Positions 17,138 to 25,039 of a stretch of DNA of 64,000 nucleotides are shown in pieces. The notes below the pieces were generated by a model. It saw only the letters and a program-made list of their open reading frames with translations, searched no databases and had not been told where the DNA came from. Position 1 is the stretch's first letter. The number at the start of each line of letters is the position of its first letter. The stretch is from the NCBI RefSeq assembly GCF_018138145.1, contig NZ_CP073104.1:558001-622000 (forward strand), given 5' to 3'. This DNA comes from Pseudomonas sp. SCA2728.1_7 (lineage in GTDB: Bacteria > Pseudomonadota > Gammaproteobacteria > Pseudomonadales > Pseudomonadaceae). Position numbers and translations under genes: made by a program.

Positions 17138-17190
17138 GGCCCCTCACCCTAGCCCTCTCCCAGAGGGAGAGGGGACTGACCGAGGTGAAT
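17138..17190. repeat. Dispersed hairpin repeat (same core as the 110-bp array)
   Basis: The sequence 'CCCCTCACCCTAGCCCTCTC' followed by CCAGAGGGAGAGGGGACTGACCGAGG is the reverse complement of the array core. It stands alone between dpkA and the DUF883 gene. Confidence 0.75.
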
Positions 17191-17280
17191 GGGGGATGTG
17201 CGCCGACGTGAAAGATCGAGCTGAGCTCGGGTTTTGAAAGCCTGACGCTGGTCCCTAAGCCGCTGGAATCAAGCAGGCAT

Positions 17281-17312
17281 AAAAAAGGCGAACCCACCGG
17301 GTTCGCCTTTTT
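17281..17312 (-). terminator. Bidirectional terminator after the DUF883 gene
   Basis: Stem AAGGCGAACCC / GGGTTCGCCTT with A and T runs on both sides, 15 bases past the DUF883 stop. Confidence 0.85.
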
Positions 17313-17326
17313 AGTGTGCGTTTGAC

Positions 17327-17644
17327 TCAGCGACGGCCGAGCAGCAAGCCGACCACCAGACCGAAACCGGCGGAGATCGCCACGGTCTGCCACGGGTGGC
17401 CGCCGATATAGCTTTCGGTGGCATCGACTGCCGGTTTGGTGCGGTCACGTACGCTCGAGACCGAATCCAGCGCCTGCTGCAGTTTCAGGGCGATCTGTCC
17501 GCGCAGCGTTTCCGCTTCTTCGCCGACCAGTGAGGCGCTGCTCTTGAGCAGTTTGTCGGACTCTTGAATCAGAGCCTGAAGTTCGCTGAAGGCCTGATCC
17601 TTGATTTGATCTTCGGCGGCTTGCACGGCGGATTTGCGGGCCAT
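17327..17644 (-). CDS. DUF883/ElaB-YqjD family membrane-anchored protein
   Basis: A 105-residue protein from ATG 17644 with AAGGAG upstream. The first 80 residues are charged and helical ('SELQALIQESDKLLKSSASL'). They are followed by the family hallmark 'YIGGHPWQTVAISAGFGLVVGLLLGRR' (given here in part: one glycine-rich transmembrane helix ending in Arg-Arg). E. coli ElaB, YqjD and YgaM are inner-membrane proteins that bind ribosomes through the N-terminal part, mainly in stationary phase and under stress. Length and C-terminus fit this family fully. It has its own terminator and stands alone. Confidence 0.9.
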   Translation of the reverse strand: MARKSAVQAAEDQIKDQAFSELQALIQESDKLLKSSASLVGEEAETLRGQIALKLQQALDSVSSVRDRTKPAVDATESYIGGHPWQTVAISAGFGLVVGLLLGRR

Positions 17645-17798
17645 TGGGTGACTCCTTGCAGTTGAATGGACAGTGATCAATGGAGTGTGGCGCTTGCTGA
17701 AAAGTTGCACTGAATTTAGGTCAGAAAGAAAAACCTGCGCGGGAGATTTCCGTCGAGCGTGTAAGATGTCGCCATTTTACGCAGCAGGATAATTCCCC

Positions 17799-18053
17799 AT
17801 GAGTTTCAATCTGGCCGACAAATCCCTCGCAGAGCGCGCTGCGCTGGAAGACGAGAAATCCCGTCTGTTCGAACTCTGGCAGAACAATCTGGGCAAAGCC
17901 AAAGGCGAAGCCGCGCGTCTGTTCGGCGAGCGCGGCAAGCGCAAAGGCAAATGGGCCGAGTGGGTCCGTGCGGAACTGGACGGCATGTCGCCGCCGGAGT
18001 TCGCCAACATGGTGCGCAGTGAAGTCAATCGCCTGATGGCCGCCAACAAGTAA
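17799..18053 (+). CDS. Conserved small cytoplasmic protein of unknown function (84 aa)
   Basis: A highly charged, helical protein with many Lys, Glu and Arg residues ('EDEKSRLFELWQNNLGKAKG', 'RLFGERGKRKGKWAEWVR'). It has no signal or membrane segment. The start at ATG 17799 follows AGGA at a fair distance. It runs towards the LysR gene with only four bases between the stops, so the two transcripts meet tail to tail. The composition and clean ribosome site support a real gene; no function is recognised. Confidence 0.7.
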   Translation: MSFNLADKSLAERAALEDEKSRLFELWQNNLGKAKGEAARLFGERGKRKGKWAEWVRAELDGMSPPEFANMVRSEVNRLMAANK

Positions 18054-18057
18054 AGTC

Positions 18058-18966
18058 TCAGGTGAACGTTGCGGCAATCGCCTCGCGCACTTTGACCACC
18101 AGCGGATCAATCTGCGTGCTGGTGCGCCAGCCCAGTTCGATCGGATAACGCGGCAACTTCAGCGGGCAGGGCAGTAGCGCCAGACCGCTGAGTGCTGCGA
18201 TGCTTTCGGCGGCATGCGCCGGAATCGTCGCCACCGCCCGGCTGCCCTTGAGCAGATACGGCAACGCGGCGAAATGTGTGGTTGAGGCGCACACCCGTCG
18301 ACTCAGGCCCAGCGCCGCCAAACCCTCATCGGTAATTCCGATAAAACCGCCGGACGACACCAGAATGTGCTCGCGGGCGACGAACTCGTCGAGGTCGATG
18401 TGCTGCTGGCCGGGCGCAAGGCTCGCTGGATCGAGCAGACAGGCATAGCCACCTTCGCCCAACACCTGACGGCTGAGCAAACGCTCGGCAAAGCCACCGG
18501 CAGTGATTGCCAGGTCGATGCTGCGCTCCATCAGCGCGCGGGCGACGATCTGGCTGTGGGTCTGACGAAAAATCAGCCGCAGCTTGGGTGCGCTGCGGGC
18601 AATTTCCTCGATCAGGCGGCGACCGTAGGCAATCTCGAAGTCATCCGACAGCCCCACCGTGACCGAACGGCCCTCGTATTGGTTGGCCGCCGGGTCGACC
18701 ATCGCCAGGCTCTGCCGGCATTTGTTCAGCGCTTCGCTGACCACCGGTTTCAATTGATTGGCCTGGAGCGTCGGCGCCAGTCCGCGTCCGGTGCGCACGA
18801 ACAACTGATCGCCGTAGACCTCGCGCAACCGGCGCAGCGCCGCACTGACCGCCGATTGCGTAACGCCCAGACGCAACGCTGCGCGGCTGGCGCTGGATTC
18901 TTCATGCAGGGCTTCAAAGACTTTCAGCAGGTTGAGGTCGACGGTGGCGATATTCATTTGGCTCAT
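18058..18966 (-). CDS. LysR-family transcriptional regulator, divergent from nitrilase
   Basis: A 302-residue LysR protein. The N-terminal winged helix is clear ('NLLKVFEALHEESSASRAAL', 'GVTQSAVSAALRRLREVYGD', 'LFVRTGRGLAPT'), followed by an effector-binding domain of normal length. The N-terminal 'VDLNLLKVFEAL' is typical of the NodD/SyrM-like branch. It is divergent from the nitrilase gene, with 84 bases between the starts, so it probably controls that gene in response to the nitrile or its product. An alternative start three codons in (18957) is possible because neither has a strong ribosome site. Confidence 0.88.
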   Translation of the reverse strand: MSQMNIATVDLNLLKVFEALHEESSASRAALRLGVTQSAVSAALRRLREVYGDQLFVRTGRGLAPTLQANQLKPVVSEALNKCRQSLAMVDPAANQYEGRSVTVGLSDDFEIAYGRRLIEEIARSAPKLRLIFRQTHSQIVARALMERSIDLAITAGGFAERLLSRQVLGEGGYACLLDPASLAPGQQHIDLDEFVAREHILVSSGGFIGITDEGLAALGLSRRVCASTTHFAALPYLLKGSRAVATIPAHAAESIAALSGLALLPCPLKLPRYPIELGWRTSTQIDPLVVKVREAIAATFT

Positions 18967-19050
18967 ATCATTCAGCAGCGAACGGGGCTTTATTCATGAT
19001 CGCGTGACGCCGCAGAATCGGCAACCACTGAACCTGATGGAGTTACCGCG

Positions 19051-19974
19051 ATGGTCAAATCAATCGTTGCTGCGCTGCAAATCGGCTCCTTGCCCGAAGG
19101 CAAAGACGCGACCCTGGAGCAGATTCTCAGTTGGGAAGGCGCGATCATTGAATCCGGAGCGGCATTGGTGGTGATGCCCGAAGCGCTGCTGGGCGGCTAT
19201 CCGAAAGGCGAGGGATTCGGCACGCAATTGGGTTATCGCCTGCCTGAGGGGCGTGAAGCGTACGCCCGTTACTTCGCCAACGCGATCGACGTGCCGGGTG
19301 CCGAGACGCAAGCACTGGCCGGTATGTCGGCGCGCACCGGAGCCAATCTGGTGATCGGTGTGATCGAACGCTCCGGCAGCACGCTGTATTGCACCGCGCT
19401 GTATTTCGACCCGCAGGCCGGCCTCGTCGGCAAACACCGCAAACTGATGCCCACTGGCACCGAGCGGCTGATTTGGGGCAAGGGTGATGGCTCGACCTTG
19501 CCGGTGTTCGACACACAGGTCGGCAAGCTTGGCGCGGTGGTGTGCTGGGAAAACATGATGCCGCTGCTGCGCACGGCGATGTACGCCAAAGGCATCGAAG
19601 TCTGGTGCGCGCCGACTGTCGATGAGCGCGAGATGTGGCAGGTCAGCATGCGCCACATCGCCCATGAAGGCCGCTGCTTTGTGGTCAGTGCCTGTCAGGT
19701 GCAGGCTTCGCCCAACGAACTGGGCGTGGAGATTGCCAATTGGCCGGCGGAGCGCCCGTTGATTGCCGGTGGCAGCGTGATTGTCGGGCCGATGGGCGAT
19801 GTGCTGGCGGGGCCGTTGCGCGGGGAGACGGGGTTGCTGACGGCTGAAATCGACACCGATGAACTGGTCCGCGCGCGGTATGACTACGATGTGGTCGGCC
19901 ACTATGCGCGGCCGGATGTGTTTGAGTTGAGTGTGGATGAGCGGGCAAAACCGGGCGTGCGTTTCAACACTTAA
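19051..19974 (+). CDS. Nitrilase (carbon-nitrogen hydrolase)
   Basis: A 307-residue member of the nitrilase superfamily, converting nitriles to acids plus ammonia. The catalytic triad is visible: Glu44 in '[12 protein letters not shown]', Lys131 in '[11 protein letters not shown]', and Cys165 in '[13 protein letters not shown]'. The 'CWENxMPLxR' context is that of true aliphatic or aryl-aceto nitrilases rather than amidases. Characterised nitrilases are usually 330-360 residues, so the C-terminal tail is short here. The paired divergent LysR gene suggests induction by substrate. The natural substrate cannot be read from sequence; plant-derived nitriles are a reasonable guess for a soil pseudomonad. 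Confidence 0.88.
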   Translation: MVKSIVAALQIGSLPEGKDATLEQILSWEGAIIESGAALVVMPEALLGGYPKGEGFGTQLGYRLPEGREAYARYFANAIDVPGAETQALAGMSARTGANLVIGVIERSGSTLYCTALYFDPQAGLVGKHRKLMPTGTERLIWGKGDGSTLPVFDTQVGKLGAVVCWENMMPLLRTAMYAKGIEVWCAPTVDEREMWQVSMRHIAHEGRCFVVSACQVQASPNELGVEIANWPAERPLIAGGSVIVGPMGDVLAGPLRGETGLLTAEIDTDELVRARYDYDVVGHYARPDVFELSVDERAKPGVRFNT

Positions 19975-19995
19975 CCCACTGGCTGACACAAAACC

Positions 19996-20085
19996 TGTAG
20001 GAGTGAGCCTGCTCGCGATAGCGGTCTGCCAGACACCATAATCGTTAACTGACAGATTGCTATCGCGAGCAGGCTCACTCCTACA
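19996..20085. repeat. REP pair (inverted, GTAGGAGTGAGCCTGCTCGCGATAGC type)
   Basis: Two inverted copies of 'GTAGGAGTGAGCCTGCTCGC' flank 40 bases, in the gap between the nitrilase and the convergent acetyltransferase gene. The whole can fold into a long hairpin. Confidence 0.85.
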
Positions 20086-20109
20086 ATGGATCGGTGGTGT
20101 GTCTGGAAA

Positions 20110-20655
20110 TCAGTGCCGTTGCTGCCATTCTTCGCGGGTGATTTCCCACAGCTCCCGAGGGAAACGCCCACCGACGAAATCGCCTTCATCGGTCCGGATC
20201 AAGCGCATCCCCGCGCGCTCCGAGAGCTTGCGCGAGCCGATGTTCGGCGCCGCTTTCGGCACGCGCATCACTGGGCGTTGCAGAACGTTGAACCAGTAAT
20301 CGGTCACCACCGCGCAGGCTTCCGTCATCAAACCCTGACCTTGCCACGCCGGCGCCAGCCAGAAGCCGCGGTGGTTGTCCGCCTGATCCATCAGGCTGAT
20401 CTTGCCGATCAACAGTTCCGGTGCCGATTTCAGGCGAATCGTCCAAGGCCATTCCTTGCCCGCCGCAACCGCCGGCAAGGCAATGTCGCGCAGATAGGCG
20501 AGGGCACCGTCTTCCGGGTACGGCCATGGCACGGCCGCGTTCAGATAGCGCACCACGTCCCAATGCGGAAATTCGCGCTGCACGGCGTCGGCATCGGCCA
20601 GTTGCAGTGGGCGCAGGATCAGTCGTTCGGTGTACAGCGTCGGTATGTCTTCCAT
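20110..20655 (-). CDS. GNAT N-acetyltransferase (RimJ/RimL type)
   Basis: A 181-residue acetyltransferase of the RimJ/RimL group. It begins with the usual 'LYTERLILRPLQLADADAVQ', has the acetyl-CoA-binding loop 'WLAPAWQGQGLMTEA' and the late motif 'NIGSRKLSERAGMR' where an N-S-x-x-L segment is expected. Members acetylate N-terminal amines of ribosomal proteins, antibiotics or small molecules; which one applies here cannot be told. It stands alone, with a REP pair downstream, and the upstream gene begins 54 bases away. Confidence 0.85.
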   Translation of the reverse strand: MEDIPTLYTERLILRPLQLADADAVQREFPHWDVVRYLNAAVPWPYPEDGALAYLRDIALPAVAAGKEWPWTIRLKSAPELLIGKISLMDQADNHRGFWLAPAWQGQGLMTEACAVVTDYWFNVLQRPVMRVPKAAPNIGSRKLSERAGMRLIRTDEGDFVGGRFPRELWEITREEWQQRH

Positions 20656-20708
20656 AAACCTGCAGCCTCCCTGAATGTCTTTGATGAACGAAGCAGGCTA
20701 ACGCATTT

Positions 20709-21182
20709 TTACCAGGTCGCGGCAGTAGCTTTGGGCAGGCTGAGCTTGCCGCTGTCGACAAAGCGCATGGTGCCGAACAGACCGCCGGCAAGCTTGCCGC
20801 GCAGCACATAGGGCAGGTTGTCGAGGGTTTGCGTCTGACTCAGGCCCAACGTCTGGCGCAGTACCGAGAACGCCGAGATGCTGACCGGTACTGTGACGAT
20901 GCTTTCGGAAAACCGTGGGATCGAGCCGCTCTGATCGCTGACACCCGAGGCCAGTGAATGGCCGTTGACTTCGAGATCCAGCGCAATGCCGTTGTAGTCG
21001 ATGGCCGTTTCATTAGGGTTTTGCACGCGAATCTTGATGGCGAAGCGCACTTCCAGATCCTGACTCGGCAACGGCTCGAGGCCGACCACGTTGATGTTTA
21101 CCGGATCACGGTTGGGAAACAGCGCACAGGCGCTGAGCGACAGCAGAAGCAGTGACAGAATGACGGCTTGAAAACGGCGCAT
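20709..21182 (-). CDS. LEA14-like (WHy domain) lipoprotein
   Basis: A 157-residue lipoprotein from ATG 21182. The signal sequence 'AVILSLLLLSLSAC' ends in a lipobox with Cys20. The mature part is a single LEA type-2/WHy beta-sandwich: 'VNINVVGLEPLPSQDLEVRF', 'IKIRVQNPNETAIDYNGIAL', 'VPVSISAFSVLRQTLG'. In plants and bacteria this domain is linked to desiccation and stress tolerance; the pseudomonad role is not defined. A longer in-frame start at 21239 would place the lipobox too deep. A terminator sits between it and the upstream permease gene. Confidence 0.85.
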   Translation of the reverse strand: MRRFQAVILSLLLLSLSACALFPNRDPVNINVVGLEPLPSQDLEVRFAIKIRVQNPNETAIDYNGIALDLEVNGHSLASGVSDQSGSIPRFSESIVTVPVSISAFSVLRQTLGLSQTQTLDNLPYVLRGKLAGGLFGTMRFVDSGKLSLPKATAATW

Positions 21183-21202
21183 AAACGGTCTCTCAACAAA
21201 AA

Positions 21203-21230
21203 AGGGCTGAACCGTCACCGGCTCAGCCCT
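21203..21230 (-). terminator. Rho-independent terminator of the permease gene
   Basis: Stem AGGGCTGA(A)CCG / CGG(C)TCAGCCCT; on the minus strand it is followed by TTTTTT. It lies 20 bases past the permease stop. Confidence 0.85.
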
Positions 21231-21249
21231 TTCTAGCAAAGGCCAGACG

Positions 21250-22716
21250 TTAGCGGTTCAACTGTGCGACAGCCGCCGCCGGGGCAGGTTCACCTTTGGC
21301 CGGCATGTCCGGGTTTTCCATGACCTGAAGAATAGAAGCTTCCGGGTCGAAATCGTCTTCTTCCAGTTCGATGAATTCTTCCGGCAGGAAGATGTTCAGC
21401 ACGATAGCGCACAACGCACCGACGGTGATCGGCGATTCGAAGATGTTGCGCAGCGCTTGCGGCAACTCGCGCAGGACTTCCGGCACGGCCGCGATGCCCA
21501 GGCCCATGCCCAGCGAAATCGCCACGATGAGCATGTTGCGTCGGTGCAGGCCGGCTTCGGCGAGGATCTTGATCCCGGCCACCGCGACGGTGCCGAACAT
21601 CACCAGTTCAGCACCGCCCAGCACCGGTTTCGGCATCAGTTGCAGTACCGCGCCAATCATCGGGAACAGCCCCAGCAGCACCAGCAAGCCGGCGATGAAG
21701 AAGGCTACGTAACGGCTGGCCACACCGGTCAGCTGAATCACGCCGTTGTTCTGCGCGAAGGTCACCATCGGCATGCTGTTGAACACCGCCGCCATGGCCG
21801 AGTTGAGGCCGTCGGCGAGCAGGCCGGACTTGATTCGGCGGATGTACAGCGGGCCTTTGACCGGTTGCCGGGAGATCATCGAGTTGGCGGTCAGATCGCC
21901 CGCAGCCTCCAGTGGCGAGACAAGGAAAATCACCGCCACCGGTACGAACGCCACCCAGTCGAAGTTGAAACCGTACTTGAACGGCACCGGCACGCTGACC
22001 AGTGGCACTTCGGGCATCGAGGCGAAATCCACGGTGCCCATCAGCCACGCGACCACATAGCCCAAAGTCAGGCCGATAACGATTGCGCCCAGACGCAAAA
22101 ACGGCACGTCGACGCGGTTCAACACGACGATGGTGCCGATCACCAGCGCTGCCAGGAAGATGTGGCTGGCCGCGCCCAGATCCGGCGCGCCGAAACCACC
22201 GGCGATGTCGGTCATTGCCACTTTGATCAGCGACAGGCCCATCAGGGTGATGATGGTGCCGGTGACTACGGGAGTGATCAGCATGCGCAGTTTGCCGATG
22301 AACTGGCTCAGCACCACTTCGATGAAGGCGGCGAAAAAGCACACGCCGAAGATCGTCGAGAGGATTTCGTCGGTGCCGCCACCGCGCGCCTTGACCATGA
22401 AGCCGGCGCTGAGAATCACGCTGATAAAGGAAAAACTGGTGCCTTGCAGGCACAACAATCCCGAACCGACCGGGCCGAAACGCTTGGCCTGGACGAAGGT
22501 GCCGAGGCCGGAGACGAACAGCGCCATGCTGATCAGGTAAGGGATTTCACTGTGCAGACCGAGGGCGCCGCCCATGATCAGGGTGGGGGTAATGATGCCG
22601 ACGAAGCTCGCCAACACGTGTTGCAGCGCAGCGAATACGGTGGCAGTCAGGTGTGGGCGGTCGTTGAGGCCGTAGATCAGATCGTTGTTGCGCGGGGCTT
22701 TTTCAGAGGCGGTCAT
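21250..22716 (-). CDS. NCS2-family xanthine/uracil:cation symporter
   Basis: A 488-residue inner-membrane permease of the nucleobase-ascorbate/NCS2 family, importing purines or uracil with protons. Family hallmarks are 'LQHVLASFVGIITPTLIMGG' near the N-terminus, the substrate-site helix 'VSPLEAAGDLTANS', and the conserved 'FAQNNGVIQLTGVASRYV', which matches the QNxGxxxxTxxxSR signature of xanthine-type carriers. The start MTASEK at 22716 is preferred; upstream codons to 22800 are Pro-rich and atypical. A low-complexity acidic tail ('EFIELEEDDFDPEAS') follows the last helix. A terminator lies downstream. Substrate preference between xanthine and uric acid or uracil is not settled. Confidence 0.88.
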   Translation of the reverse strand: MTASEKAPRNNDLIYGLNDRPHLTATVFAALQHVLASFVGIITPTLIMGGALGLHSEIPYLISMALFVSGLGTFVQAKRFGPVGSGLLCLQGTSFSFISVILSAGFMVKARGGGTDEILSTIFGVCFFAAFIEVVLSQFIGKLRMLITPVVTGTIITLMGLSLIKVAMTDIAGGFGAPDLGAASHIFLAALVIGTIVVLNRVDVPFLRLGAIVIGLTLGYVVAWLMGTVDFASMPEVPLVSVPVPFKYGFNFDWVAFVPVAVIFLVSPLEAAGDLTANSMISRQPVKGPLYIRRIKSGLLADGLNSAMAAVFNSMPMVTFAQNNGVIQLTGVASRYVAFFIAGLLVLLGLFPMIGAVLQLMPKPVLGGAELVMFGTVAVAGIKILAEAGLHRRNMLIVAISLGMGLGIAAVPEVLRELPQALRNIFESPITVGALCAIVLNIFLPEEFIELEEDDFDPEASILQVMENPDMPAKGEPAPAAAVAQLNR

Positions 22717-22850
22717 GGTGTTTTGCGCGCCGCGAGGCGGGGCCGGGTCAGAAAATGGAGGCGCAGGATGCCGGAAGAGGGCGGCGAGGGCAACGAGCAA
22801 TAACTGCCTGAAAGGTCAGGTTTTATTGGTCGCTATCGGCAAACGCCCGT

Positions 22851-22936
22851 GTAGGAGCTGTCGAGTGAAACGAGGCTGCGATCTTTGAAGATCAAAAGAT
22901 CGTCCGATCGCGGCCCGAGCCTGCGGCAGCTCCTAC
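22851..22936. repeat. REP pair overlapping the LysR stop codon
   Basis: 'GTAGGAGCTG..' and its inverted partner 'GCGGCAGCTCCTAC' flank 'GGCTGCGATCTTTGAAGATC'. The right arm contains the last codon and stop of the LysR gene that ends at 22933. Confidence 0.8.
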
Positions 22937-23835
22937 GCGAGATTGAATGCGGCCAGTAAATCCTCTTCAAACGCCTTTTGCGCATCCCCCGGTACCTGCG
23001 CCCGATGCCGGGCCAGATGAAACGCCACCTCGAAACTCAACTCGCCCTCACGAATTGGCCGCAGCAGGCCCTTTTCCTGCCAGCTCCGCGCATAGTGATC
23101 CGGCAGATAACCCACATGTTTGCCGGACAGAATAAACGTCAGCGTGCCCTCAACCTGTTCCGACCGCGCCGAGCAGACCTTGCCCTGAAACGGTTCGTCA
23201 CTGCGGAAAAAACGATAGGGGTGATCGACCCGGTCGCAGGCCTGTAACGCGGCATCGCTCGGCGTTTCATCGGAAAACAAGGGATGGCCGGCAGCGCAGT
23301 ACAGATGCTGGGTTTCGCTGAACAACTGCTGATAGTCGAAGGCACTTTGCACTTGCGAGAAATAACCGATCGCCAGATCCAGCCGCTGTTGCAACAGCAG
23401 CCGTTCCATTTCGCCGGGCATGGCGCTGATCAGCTCGATGCGCACCGACTCATCGCGCTCGCGAAAACGCCGGATCGCCTCAGCCACGCGTTGTAATACG
23501 GATTGATCGACCGACTCGGAAATCCCCAGGCGCACTTCACCGATCAAGCGCCCGGCGACGCCGTTGGATTGATGGCGGAAGGTTTCGATCGATTCAAACA
23601 ACGTGCGTACCGCGATCAACAACTGTTCACCCTTGGGCGTAACGCTGAAACCAGCCTTGCCACGGCTGCACAAACGGTAACCGAGGCGGGTTTCCAGTTT
23701 GGCCATTTGCTGGCTGATGCTTGACTGGCTCAGGCCCAGATCACCTTGGGCAGCGCTGAAGCCACCGCACTCGACCACCCGCACAAACAGGCGCAACAGC
23801 TGCAAATCGACGTCGTGCAGTTGACCCAACATCAC
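22933..23835 (-). CDS. LysR-family regulator, divergent from polyamine-binding protein gene
   Basis: A 300-residue LysR protein with a normal N-terminal winged helix ('LQLLRLFVRVVECGGFSAAQ', 'GLSQSSISQQMAKLETRLGY', 'LCSRGKAGFSVTPKG') and a substrate-binding-like C-terminal domain. The start at ATG 23835 has GGAG upstream. It is divergent from the polyamine-binding protein and agmatinase genes. In Pseudomonas, LysR genes beside ureohydrolase genes (gbuR, gpuR) activate them in response to guanidino compounds, so this one may govern the neighbouring pair. The last codons and stop overlap a REP element, an odd arrangement that fixes the C-terminus. Confidence 0.87.
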   Translation of the reverse strand: MMLGQLHDVDLQLLRLFVRVVECGGFSAAQGDLGLSQSSISQQMAKLETRLGYRLCSRGKAGFSVTPKGEQLLIAVRTLFESIETFRHQSNGVAGRLIGEVRLGISESVDQSVLQRVAEAIRRFRERDESVRIELISAMPGEMERLLLQQRLDLAIGYFSQVQSAFDYQQLFSETQHLYCAAGHPLFSDETPSDAALQACDRVDHPYRFFRSDEPFQGKVCSARSEQVEGTLTFILSGKHVGYLPDHYARSWQEKGLLRPIREGELSFEVAFHLARHRAQVPGDAQKAFEEDLLAAFNLA

Positions 23836-23931
23836 ATTACTCCGGGATAAAGTCAGGATAATTATTCGGCTATTTTTCTAATGTATCCGACGGCGCATCC
23901 TGCAACCACTTCCTCCGGTCAGGTGTTCGTC

Positions 23932-25023
23932 ATGGCTCCCGTGTTCAAGCTGTGTTTCCCCGCGCTGCTGTTGTCCGTGGTTGTTCAGGCTCAGGCCGAG
24001 GACAAAACCCTCAATCTCTACAGCTGGGCCGATTACGTGCCGCCGCCAACCCTGCAACGGTTCGAACAGGAAACCGGCATTCATGTGCGTTACGACACCT
24101 TCGACACCTCCGAGGTGCTGGAAACCAAGTTGCTCACCGGCGGCAGCGGTTACGACGTGGTGGTGCCGTCGTCCAGCGTTCTGGCGCGGGGACTCGCGGC
24201 CGGCGCGTTGAAGGAAATCCCTCACGAGGGCCTTAAGGGCTACGCCAATCTTGATCCGGATTTGCTGGAGAAAATGGCTGCTGTCGACCCCGGCAATCGA
24301 TTCGGCGTGCCCTACACCTGGGGCACGCTGGGTCTGGGTATGAACGTCGAGGCAGTGAAGAAACGCTTGCCCGATGTGCCGCTGAACAGCCTGGATCTGC
24401 TGTTCAACCCCGAGAACGCCAGCAAGCTCAAGGACTGCGGCATCGCCATTCTCGATTCGCCGCAGGAGGTCATCGGTCTGGCCCTGCATTATTTGGGCAA
24501 GGATCCCTACAGCACCGACAAAAACGACCTGGCCGCCGCCGAGGCGTTGTTGCAGAAACTCCAGCCATCGGTGCTGTACGTCGCCAGCGGTCGGCAGATC
24601 AATGATCTGGCCAGCGGCAACGTGTGCCTCGCGCTGACCTACAACGGCGACGCGAGCATGGCCGCAGATCAGGCGCACAAGGCCAATAAACCGTACGAAG
24701 TGGCCTACCGCATTCCCAAGGAAGGCACGCTGGTATGGCAGGACAATCTCGCCATCCCCAAAGACGCGCCGCACCCCGAAGCCGCGCGGGCGTTCATCGA
24801 ATTCATGCTGCGCCCGGACTCAGTGGCCGAACTGACCAACACGTTGTTTTTTGCCACCGCCAACCAGGCCGCCACGCCGCTGGTGGATGAGGCCGTGCGC
24901 AACGACCCCGACATCTATCCGCCGAGCGACGTGCGTGCGCGGCTCTACGCCGATCGCAGCATGAGCCTCAAGGACATGCGTCAGCGCACGCGTCTGTGGA
25001 CCACTTTCCGTAGCCATCAATAA
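23932..25023 (+). CDS. Periplasmic polyamine-binding protein (PotF/SpuD-like)
   Basis: A 363-residue ABC-transporter substrate-binding protein of the PotD/PotF family. A signal peptide ends at 'VVVQAQAEDK'. It is followed by the classic opening 'TLNLYSWADYVPPPTLQRFE' and 'TGIHVRYDTFDTSEVLETKL', then 'GYDVVVPSS' and 'FGVPYTWGTLGLGMN'. Trp and Asp residues in such segments bind putrescine or spermidine. The start at ATG 23932 places the signal peptide first; an in-frame ATG at 23881 would add 17 residues. No permease or ATPase gene is beside it, so it may share a transporter encoded elsewhere or act as a sensor. It is in an operon with the agmatinase gene 16 bases downstream. Confidence 0.88.
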   Translation: MAPVFKLCFPALLLSVVVQAQAEDKTLNLYSWADYVPPPTLQRFEQETGIHVRYDTFDTSEVLETKLLTGGSGYDVVVPSSSVLARGLAAGALKEIPHEGLKGYANLDPDLLEKMAAVDPGNRFGVPYTWGTLGLGMNVEAVKKRLPDVPLNSLDLLFNPENASKLKDCGIAILDSPQEVIGLALHYLGKDPYSTDKNDLAAAEALLQKLQPSVLYVASGRQINDLASGNVCLALTYNGDASMAADQAHKANKPYEVAYRIPKEGTLVWQDNLAIPKDAPHPEAARAFIEFMLRPDSVAELTNTLFFATANQAATPLVDEAVRNDPDIYPPSDVRARLYADRSMSLKDMRQRTRLWTTFRSHQ

Positions 25024-25039
25024 CAACAGGAGCACCACG

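Noticed and set aside
21457..22803. 448-residue frame opposite the NCS2 permease
   Set aside because: Very rich in His, Gln and Arg and antisense to a clear membrane transporter; a shadow frame.
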